This document shows positions 55,767 to 64,000 of a DNA stretch of 64,000 nt, one piece after another (positions within the stretch are counted from its first letter, which is position 1; each line of letters opens with the position of its first letter). The notes beneath the pieces were generated by a model that worked only from the letters and a program-made list of their open reading frames with translations, was not told where the DNA came from and did not search any database. The DNA is taken from assembly GCA_017311315.1 (NCBI GenBank), contig CM029627.1, forward strand, positions 52,109,976 through 52,173,975, given 5' to 3'. This DNA is from Dendrocalamus latiflorus. Taxonomy: Eukaryota > Streptophyta > Magnoliopsida > Poales > Poaceae. The translations under genes were made by a program, and so were the position numbers.

Positions 55767-56039
55767 TCTTTACTATTATAAAAGTGTGAGTTGGTGGTTC
55801 ATTCTCCCTCCTCTCTTCTCAGCCATCCGATTTGATCTGGACCATTCGTCTCTCTACTTCTCTCTCTTAGGATACAACCACCCACCCCCTCCACTTTCCT
55901 ATCTCTGTTGATTGCTCTCCAATGTTTGATGTGTGAAATTGGCCAGTCAATAAGTTTCGTCTCACCATTTTTAAATAGGAACCAAGTAGTCATTTGTTAT
56001 ACAAAAACATATGAGAAATAGGAACCAAGTAGTCATTTG

Positions 56040-57301
56040 TTATACAAAAATAGATGAGAAAGAAATGGATAATGAGTCAAGGGTAACATTAGAGGCTTTA
56101 CCACACACATCGCCTATGGGGCTCTGATCAGTATGTCCTTTACAAACATCGAAACTCTGAAAATGTAAGAATGAGAACACAAAATGTTTAGTACAAAAAA
56201 ATGTGCAACCATCTTACCAACCATTATTATATTGGTTTGGAGCAAAGTAGAATTAAACCAACATACCTTTAGAGTAGATGGAGAATTGTCCTTCCTTCCA
56301 TTATTATATTGGTTCAGCTTATGTGATTGCCCATAATTTTTTGAAGTAGATGCATCTACATGCGCACAAGCAGGAATTCTTTGGTCAACATATGCATTCC
56401 CGCTGTCCTTGTCTGCTACATCAGGGATGCTTCCCTTGCGCATATAAAAAAAAATCAAAACAAAAAAATGTGTTATACATGACAAAACTTAATATGCAGG
56501 GATTATAGTTCATTTTTTGCACTAAAAAAGAATCTGATTTTAAAAAACGAATGGCACATGCACAAGCCTTTTGCCACTTACATGTGAGACTTGATTGACA
56601 GGTATATCAACTTGGATAATTTCTTTTGACCCACAATTGACAACATGCGGTTGAGCTTCAACGATACTGACTTGCTCTTGAACTTGAGTTTAGGCTCTAG
56701 AAATACGACGCCGATGATAGAAAACTGCAGACCTATTGCTCTCAGATTCTTTACTGCTAAATGTCCTCTTTTTCTTATTGTTAGATGGACAATCTGAAAA
56801 AAAAGAATAAACAGATAAGTTATCCATAAAATGAAAAAAGTTGAAAAACTGTTCATTTTTTAACCTTGTTTTTACACAAAACCATATCAGACCTTGCTGA
56901 GACATGTGCTTGTTGATGACTCCTTGTGCATCTGCTCCATGCATATGAATAGGGTTATCATCCCTAACCTTGTTAACCTCTTTCATTGTACCATGGACCC
57001 CCCCACAAGAATTTCTAATGTCACTAGGGAAATGCTTTGCTATATCCACAACCAAGTTTTCCAATCCCGCTATAAAACTTGTGATGTGTTCTTGCTCAAA
57101 TTGAGCAATCATTGACGATATAGCGTCCTTAACCTACAGAACATTGAAATTAAGACCCTAATCAAACAAAAAAAGACTAAATATATAAAAAAGGATATAA
57201 AGAATTGACCTAAACATATTAGTAATTACCTCATCAAGCAACGGGTCCCTGACATGGGAATCAAGAATTGATCTAAACTTTGATTTGTTTTGAGAGGCCA
57301 T
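56040..57301 (-). pseudogene. five-exon minus-strand gene, duplicate with a premature stop
   Basis: Exons as in copy 1 at +18,889: 57301-57230, 57133-56893, 56793-56582, 56434-56267 and 56156-56040. A single G-to-A change on + (37803 to 56692) turns the codon after RRRISRA from CAA (Gln) to TAA in the third exon. The product would stop at about residue 140 and lose the C-terminal half. This is the only coding difference I saw between the two copies. Confidence 0.6.
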
Positions 57302-58249
57302 TTTTTGATGGAGGTTGAAGCATGCATACAAAACTGCCAGCAAAAAAAAAAAGGTTAGAAAACACATAAATGCCGAAGTTCATACAACCTAGCATTCTCA
57401 CTATAATTACATTTAGTGAACAAACAAAACAATTAGCATAACCTTTAGTAAATAGACCTAACAAATAAATTAGTTTAAGAGTGCTAACAAATACCTAGAT
57501 TTAGTCCATCACTCAAAAACTATTATTACATTTTAGTTCACACAAAAAGTATTAACCAAGAGTAAGGCATTAAGGCAAAACATATTCACTATATAAGATG
57601 GTACATTATTAACATTTATCAAAACAAAACAAAAAATATTTGTACAAGCTTTAGTTAAATAGACTATCAGTAATCAGAACATTTAGTTTTAGATTGCAAA
57701 CAAAAACTGTTGTTACATTTAGTTTAACAGTATTAACAGAAAAATAGATTCATCACTGATATTTATTTAGTACTATTCTTGTACCACGAATGTTACTTCA
57801 TCGAACAATACATTCAAAAATCTAAGCTAGCATAGCATTTGATACATATGAAAGCCTAAAACAAACTACTACAGTTGACATCGCTAGCACAAAGATCTCT
57901 ACCTGGGTTTCAGAAATACCAAAAGCTTTATAACTAAAATTTACAAGTTATAGAAATGATTAGTCAACACACCAAAATACCACTACAAAGCTAACAACAC
58001 ACCTAAGATTAGAGAACCATACAAAAAAAATATTAAGAACCACTAAGCACTACAACTAAATTCTTTTGAGAAACCATCTTCTTTAGCATACAACTAGTTT
58101 TAACTAAACCTAAGTAGGAAGGGTAGATTTACTGAGAAACTAAATACTAAAAAATCAGATCCGACCACAAAACACACAACATGTAAGTAAACACGCCTAA
58201 AAAAACTAAAAGTATTACTAAAAGCCTAAAAAAAAACTAAACCTAAGTA

Positions 58250-58791
58250 GGAAGGGTAGATTTATTTCTGCTCTCTCTCCCTCCATTATTCGATGCGCGC
58301 GGAAAACACAAAACCACGATTTCTAACCTTCGATGTCGAGGATCTCCACCGGTTAACCGCCGTGCGTGCTTCTCCCTGTTAATCGCCGCGCTAGCTCCGC
58401 ACCCTCTCTCGCTTCTTCGCAAACCCAGAGAGAATATAGAGCGCTCTCTCCACTGTCGGCGGTGGAGACCTCGCTAGCTCCGCCCCCCTCGATCGCTTCT
58501 TCGCACGCCCGGGAAGAAGGGGAGAGCTCTCTCTCTGTCGGCGACGTTCTCGCGAGTGGAGGAGAAAAGCCAGAGAGCGCGGGGCGGAGAAACCAGAGAG
58601 CGCGCGCTCTCTCTCTCTCTCTCTCTGTCGGCGAGGCGGAGAAAACCAGAGAGCGCTCTCTCTCTGTCGACGAGGCTTCGCGAGTGAAGGAGATAGTGCG
58701 CTTCTAACAGACGCGTCGAGTTTCGAGCCAACAGAAAATTCAAAAACAACAGTAACGGGCGAAAAAACGGGTTGGTGCTGCATCCATTAAC
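58250..58791 (-). promoter_or_regulatory. GC-rich (CT)n leader, duplicate copy
   Basis: Duplicate of 39360-39905. The main (CT)n tract is shorter and preceded by an extra GC (CGCGCGCTCTCT), changing the simple-sequence frames. This kind of difference is expected from replication slippage. Confidence 0.4.
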
Positions 58792-59603
58792 TGCGCGAGC
58801 CCGTTTAGAATTATCAGATCCTCACCGATCTCAACAAAGATCCAACGCTCTAAAATTTAGATGATTTTGGCCAACAAAACATCCGGGTGATACTTATCAA
58901 AACCCAAGGCAAAAACAGAAAGAACTTCTCGGTTACGCTCAAAACCTCCTCCTACCTTCGTAGTACTGAGAAGTTCACAAAAAAGTGTTGAGGGTCCCCG
59001 TACGCAAATCTGAAGCATGATGTGGTTTTCCTAAATATATTGGTACCCTCAAAATTTACGAAAGTGCTATAGCACATGTGGCTGATTTTTAGTCAAAATT
59101 AGTCAAACTTTTTTTTGCTATGTATGTAATATTATTCGTTTATGTTTGTAATATTTTTATCCATGTATACAACATTTCAACATGTTTGCAACATTTCTCG
59201 ATGAAAAAATGTTGCAGTCATCGGAAAATATTGAAGACATATTGAAATATTGTATGTATAGATGAAAAATATTGTAAACATAGACGAAAAATATTGTATA
59301 TATGGCAAAATATTTTGACTGATATTGGCTAAAAAATCAGTCACATGTTATATAAACACTTCCCAAAATTTAATGGCCATTTATGTTACCGGCCGGGAGA
59401 AACAAAAAAACGAACGTCACCGACGAAAGACTCGGAGAAGAGCCCCAACTGACCCCACCCCGCCTCCGCCGCTACCCCTCTCCGTAAGCTTAAAAAAAAA
59501 ACTCTTGAGAATCAGGATGTAACATCCACCTACCTCCGTAGTAACAAAAATTTGATACTTTGGTGTATGTTAGCCAACTCCGCCTTCCTTTCGCTCCGCT
59601 AGC

Positions 59604-59613
59604 TATATATTAA
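59604..59613 (+). promoter_or_regulatory. TATA box of gene copy B, duplicate
   Basis: CTATATATTA as at 40718, +18,886. Confidence 0.55.
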
Positions 59614-60659
59614 CACCCGTCGCGTCTTGACGCAACACCACCAAGGCAAGCCGGCCGAGCCAACCGCAAGTTCTGAAGGATTCGAGGGAAGGAAGCCAAC
59701 CGCGCGCTCGCCAAACCCCAGGTAAGCTTACAACTTTGACTCGTGGGTCCGATTGAGGCGGTGGTTGTTTCGGATGGGTTGCTTTGCTCGTCCCAGTAGT
59801 TGCTTAGAGCAACTCCAAGAGGTTAGCTAAAAATAAATGCTAAATCCTTTGATTTAGCCATCATGTAAAATAGAAAACTCCCCAAAAAAGAAGAGTGCTA
59901 CAACAGCCTAGCTAAAATTTTTTCTTGTCTATATTTAAATCAGCCACATAATCAAAGACGTCAGGTTTGTTTCCGATTCCGTTCTCTGTTCGACCGTGAT
60001 TCCAACTGGACGACGGTGGCCGGTTGGACGTCATCACGTTGAAACCTTCGCCGTGAGACAGCAGGACCACCAAGCATAGTATGTTTACTAGCCTCGATCA
60101 GGAGCAAGCAAATATCCATCCAGGATTGAATCAGCTCAACCAAAGCCTTGGAAATCCTGAGTCACGTTCAGCTGCAGCACTGTTGTTAGGCAGCCTCTGT
60201 ATTCTGGTTGAAAGCTCGTTAGCCTAGGAAAAATGGAAAAAGGATAATCAATAATGATTTTGCATCAGCACATCAGACCAACTAATCCCACCAAATAATC
60301 ACTATTAAGAACCATGTGCATAGATACACCTAACATCATGTAAAGAGAGAAGACGATTGGGATCAAGTTCCTCTGGTTTTGTTCGAAGGCAAGATTTCAC
60401 CAGATAATGAAAGATAAGATATTGGCAAGCAGGATTCAACTGAACAGTATGTAAACGTACAGGGATAGGCTTCCAGGATTTATTCAAAGAAAAGATTCTA
60501 CCCAACAGTGTGTCATAAAGGAATCAAGTTCCTGAGCTTAGAGAACGCAGTTGATTGTCCAATATCCAGACAGCAACATCAAATGGTGTCATACTATCAG
60601 CAGCCTCTAGCTCACCACCCTGCATTGGACAAGGGAGACTCAGGCAATGCTCACCACAA

Positions 60660-60862
60660 GACAAATATTGAAACCTATAGATTTCAGCTGCTCCACTTCA
60701 GAATATTGAAGACAAATATTGAAACCTACAGATTTCAGCTGCTCCACTTCAGAATATTGAAGACAAATATTGAAACCTACAGATTTCAGCTGCTCCACTT
60801 CAGAATATTGAAGACAAATATTGAGGACACACAGATTTCAGCTGCTCCACTTCAGAATTGAG
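60660..60862 (+). repeat. 51-bp minisatellite, duplicate
   Basis: Same four units as 41774-41976 with no change in copy number, which supports a recent duplication. Confidence 0.9.
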
Positions 60863-61053
60863 TCCATTCTTCAGCCCCAGCAGCTCCTACATGTTACGCA
60901 ATTGTCAGCACAGCACTGGATAAGATATATCACATCTGTCCAGAACAATTCAGAATCATCTCTCTATTGCGTCTGATTCCCCTAGGAATATGAAATGGAT
61001 GGCAAGATCAGAACATTGCGTCTGATTCCGAAGTCTGAACGCATCAATGTTGT

Positions 61054-62007
61054 TTAAGAATCTGAAATGACATCACTGCTGCTGAGAATCTCAAATGGAC
61101 CGTGAAAAACTCGGGTGCTGCATGATTGATTGCAAAAGAACAGCGCGTTGTGTTCTACCTGGGCGCCGATGCCGTACTCGCGGGCGTCCACGGCGAGGCC
61201 GACCTCGATGTTGGCCTCGACGGTGTCGTGGCCATCGTCCTGCAGGTTGTAGGCGCAGAGCTTCTGGCCTAGCCCGATGCCCCGGCCTTCGTGGCCGCGG
61301 AGGTAGACCAGGACGCCGCGGCCGGCCTTCTCGATCAGCCGCATCACCAGGTCCAGCTGGTTGCCGCAGTCGCAGCGGGCGGAGCCGAGGATGTCTCCGG
61401 TCAGGCACTCGGAATGGACCCTCACGAGGACGTCCTCACCGTCGAAGGGATCCGCGTGGTGGGGAGAGGAAGACCACGGCGGCCGGCGGCGGCGAAGAGC
61501 GGCGGCCGGCGCGGACCGGATCCGGGCGGTGGAGGCGGAGCGGGCGGCTGAGCGGCGCCCGGTGCGGATCGGATCCGGGCGCCGGAAGCAGGGCGGAGCG
61601 GCCGGCGGAGCGGGCGACTGCGGCAGCGGCTCGGGCGGAGGCGGACCCGGCGGTGGATGCGGCGACGACGCGGCGGAGGTGGCCCGGCCGGAGGCGGATC
61701 TGGAGTGGCGGCGGTCGGGGATCTCTGAGCACGGAACCGGCGGTGCGGGAGGAGAGCCTCCGGCCGACGGCGGCGGCACGGGAGGCGGACCGAGCGGCGG
61801 AGGCGGGCCGAGCGGCGACGGCTGCGCGAGAGGGGAAAAGGGGAAAAGGCGAGAAGAAGCAGCGGGAAGGGCGCGCACGCGGGAGAGGAAAAGCCCGCGC
61901 GCGGGAGTCCATGGCGCCACGGATAGCACGCCGATGTCGCTCGGGAAACATAGCAAGCGAGAAGAACGGGATAGCTCGCGGGGAATAATAGGAAACGAGA
62001 TAGACAT
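61054..62007 (-). CDS. chimeric ORF with GTP cyclohydrolase II (RIBA) fragment, copy 2
   Basis: Identical 317-codon frame to 42168-43121: Pro-rich N-terminal part from the GC-rich cargo, then the zinc-site block of GTP cyclohydrolase II ending at GIGAQ and read-through into intron sequence. It is an incomplete enzyme domain. Confidence 0.75.
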   Translation of the reverse strand: MSISFPIIPRELSRSSRLLCFPSDIGVLSVAPWTPARGLFLSRVRALPAASSRLFPFSPLAQPSPLGPPPPLGPPPVPPPSAGGSPPAPPVPCSEIPDRRHSRSASGRATSAASSPHPPPGPPPPEPLPQSPAPPAAPPCFRRPDPIRTGRRSAARSASTARIRSAPAAALRRRRPPWSSSPHHADPFDGEDVLVRVHSECLTGDILGSARCDCGNQLDLVMRLIEKAGRGVLVYLRGHEGRGIGLGQKLCAYNLQDDGHDTVEANIEVGLAVDAREYGIGAQVEHNALFFCNQSCSTRVFHGPFEILSSSDVISDS

Positions 62008-62259
62008 ACTGTTGGACTGTTTTTTTTGGGTAAAATAGCTATAATAGGTTTTATAAATGTATTTAGCTAACCTCTTGGAGATGCTCTTATGGGTTTGCTC
62101 GTTCTGTGCCTCTATCTTCTACTTAACATTACTCCACTCCACCAGTCCACAATGATTTATCATTAATTACTTTTCCTTTTTTTTTGGATGCCTTATTTGG
62201 GTGCAGAGAATTGTGGAAAGGATGCTCTAGTCATAATCAGGAAGTTACGTGATTTCCAA

Positions 62260-62667
62260 ATGAAGATAGAAGTACCAGAACTGCAGGAGGTACGACATCA
62301 CAATGGATTCTTTTTTTACTTCAGTGTGTTAATTGCATTCTAATGTGTAATCTGGGACTAGGAACGTCATGGGAATTTGATGGCGCATTTCCAATCCAAT
62401 TGTAACAATCATGCCCAATATGAAGCAAACAGGTCCATGCCGAAGAGCATTGCTATGACTGAATATTCCAGGAAGGATTATTCTAGCATGGTCACTAGGA
62501 CTGCAACTGCGGTAAGGAACTTTTCCGGTTTTCTCTCCTTCTCCCTGGCCTTTTTCCCCTTTTCGATGATTCGTCTTTCTGATACTCTAAGGGGGTGACC
62601 GATAATCCAAGTACTCTTGTTGTGAACACTTCTGAAAATAAGGAGGAGAATAAGTAAGGTAGATTTC
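62260..62667 (+). pseudogene. truncated membrane-protein gene, copy B duplicate
   Basis: Exons at +18,886 from copy B (ATG 62260; TAA 62665-62667), with the same TAAG insertion and the same loss of membrane exons. Confidence 0.6.
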
Positions 62668-63255
62668 TTCAATTCTTTTTGCCCTCGTGACTTGGTTACC
62701 ATTAAACTATACCGAAACCATCGCTCCGTAACAACACAGCTAGGAAAACTAGTTCATTTTGGATACATACCTGATGTGGATTTATAGATATCTCAGCATA
62801 CGTTAAAGTCAGAATCAAAATACCTGATGATCTCCAAATGATTTTGATATTATGTACTTGAGCACAAAACTTTCATTATGATACCATAAATGGTTGCTTT
62901 ATGATATCTATTTAGGGCCTGTTTGGATAATAATTATTTTTTGGAGTTTTTAGGAATATCGTGATTTTAAGAAAACACCATGGTATATGTCTGCATTACT
63001 TAATGTCTCGTAGCGTTCTTACAATATATGCGCACCCTACTGTGTATAGACCTAAGCATAGATCAAACGCCTCAAACTGGCATTTAAAAAACTGTTTATA
63101 TTTCTTAAAATTTAGTTTGACTTTATTAATAGACTGTCTCGTAGCATCACTTGGGAGTGGCGCAAGAACAGATCATGTCTCTCACATTAGGTCTTACGGG
63201 CATGGAAATTGCTTGTGTTAACAATTTGTCACAAATTGGATCACGCTTGTGCTTT

Positions 63256-64000
63256 GGGCCTAATCCTTGCCCTGTTCTTCTTCCACCTCACGCCTCCTCT
63301 CATTCTCTCTCTTCGTCTCTTTCTTTCTTTCTCTCTCTCTCTCTCTCTCTCTCTCGCTTGTGCCCACAGGAGGAGCACCGCCTAGCTTCTCGCTCGCTCA
63401 AACGGTCGGAACGCCGCTGCACAGGGCTGTCTCCTCCAAGACCGGCAGAGCGCCGACGCATCCACCTCACCGTTCCGTTCAAACCGGTGAGCTCCTTCCA
63501 TTTTTGCTCGCATCACATCGTGATCCAGGCCCTGCTATACGTTTCCCCTCAAATCAATTTCGGTCCTTTTCGCAGGATCATGCCGACACCGCCGTCTCCC
63601 CTGTTCTCGGCCAAAAACCGCCGGCGCCATCTCTTACTCGGTGAGCTTCCGTACGATTCCGCCCTACCAGAGCATCCCCTCACCATCCTCTATCTTCCCC
63701 AACCCCTAATTTCAGTTGTCTCCTTCCACAGCGCCGCCGCCGTGTGTACCTCAACGCGCCGCCCCTGACCGCCATCGCTAGCCCTCCTCAGCTCTTCCCC
63801 GCCTTTACCAAATGCTATGGTGAGGCTCTCCCTCCTCTCTGATGCCCATCCGCGCGTTATTTCTCCCTGTTCCCCTTCCCGGCGCCGCCGCCGCTTCCAT
63901 CCCCATCCCCAGCAGCCGCTCACCGCCGTGAGCTCATCACCGAGCGCCTCAAGCTGCGCCACCACCACCCCTTGTCTCCTCATAGTCCCAGGGACCCATT
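63256..64000 (+). other. GC/CT-rich leader-like block, module B duplicate (cut by the window end)
   Basis: Duplicate of 44370 onward with a (CT)n tract two bases longer (offset moves from 18,886 to 18,888). The window ends inside it. Confidence 0.4.

Larger units (their letters stand above)
55767..58905 (+). mobile_element. Helitron-type insertion, duplicate copy
   Basis: Copy of 36878-40019 in the second tandem unit. It begins TCTTTACTATTATAAAAG at 55767. The same missing 3' end shows that the truncation predates the 18.9-kb duplication. Confidence 0.6.
59807..62086. mobile_element. PIF/Harbinger-type element carrying a RIBA fragment, copy 2
   Basis: Same 2280-bp element with TSD TTA at 59804-59806 and 62087-62089. 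Its presence here comes from the 18.9-kb duplication, not from a second transposition, because flanks and target site are identical. Confidence 0.93.
52898..64000. repeat. 18.9-kb tandem unit, copy 2 (cut by the window end)
   Basis: Near-identical to 34011-45112. It continues beyond the window, so its right end and the presumed third module C are not visible. Every feature of copy 1 between 34.0 and 45.1 kb has a partner here at +18,886 to +18,890. Confidence 0.9.

Noticed and set aside
1..64000. CRISPR arrays, bacterial operons, rRNA genes
   Set aside because: Tandem repeats seen are minisatellites without spacer logic; gene structure is eukaryotic; no rRNA-like sequence recognised.

Overview
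This is a plant nuclear window, almost certainly from a grass (Poaceae). There is no bacterial-style gene packing. One clear multi-domain plant gene lies among long AT-rich introns, and most of the rest is transposon sequence of grass-typical classes: a Tat-type Ty3/gypsy element, CACTA, PIF/Harbinger, Helitron, hAT and LINE remnants. Several host gene fragments ride inside these elements. The species cannot be fixed from sequence alone.

Layout. 0-9.4 kb: mostly non-coding, with a possible terminal exon at 92-195, a 147-bp tandem duplication and TE-derived sequence (4.15-9.4 kb). 9.5-14.4 kb: a DUF1644-type zinc-finger/RING-like gene with its coding sequence in one exon (12497-13624), a long 5' leader region and a 288-bp solo-LTR-like insertion in an intron. 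14.4-15.6 kb: LINE and repeat debris. 15.5-28.96 kb: a 5'-truncated, heavily mutated Ty3/gypsy element (gag-pol on +, extra ORF on -, 3' LTR) split by a 4022-bp non-autonomous CACTA element (18721-22742, TSD ACT). The CACTA carries an intact 180-codon ORF, a roughly 400-bp palindrome and two minisatellites.

29-64 kb: a nested tandem array. An older duplication made three related modules: A (about 30.4-36.9 kb), B (about 40.0-45.3 kb) and C (from about 51.6 kb). A carries a six-exon gene for an unrecognised multi-pass membrane protein of about 241 aa. B keeps its 5' half and has lost the membrane exons. C keeps the 3' half. A recent event then duplicated a unit of about 18,887 bp. Sequence after 34011 recurs from 52898 to the window end with only a few SNPs and microsatellite changes, whereas sequence just before those points is clearly diverged. 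The switch lies inside the membrane exon, as expected for unequal crossing-over between A and C.

Inside the unit are a Harbinger-type element (40921-43200, TSD TTA) carrying a GTP cyclohydrolase II (RIBA) fragment in a chimeric 317-aa ORF; a Helitron (48220-50146) carrying three beta-galactosidase exons; a second Helitron-type 5' end (36878) next to a five-exon gene on the minus strand, whose second copy has a premature stop; and a decayed hAT transposase. The paralogue comparison gives an empty site for the Harbinger and for the 36878 insertion. No pathway or operon-like cooperation is visible; the main story is transposon gene capture plus recombination in a tandem array.
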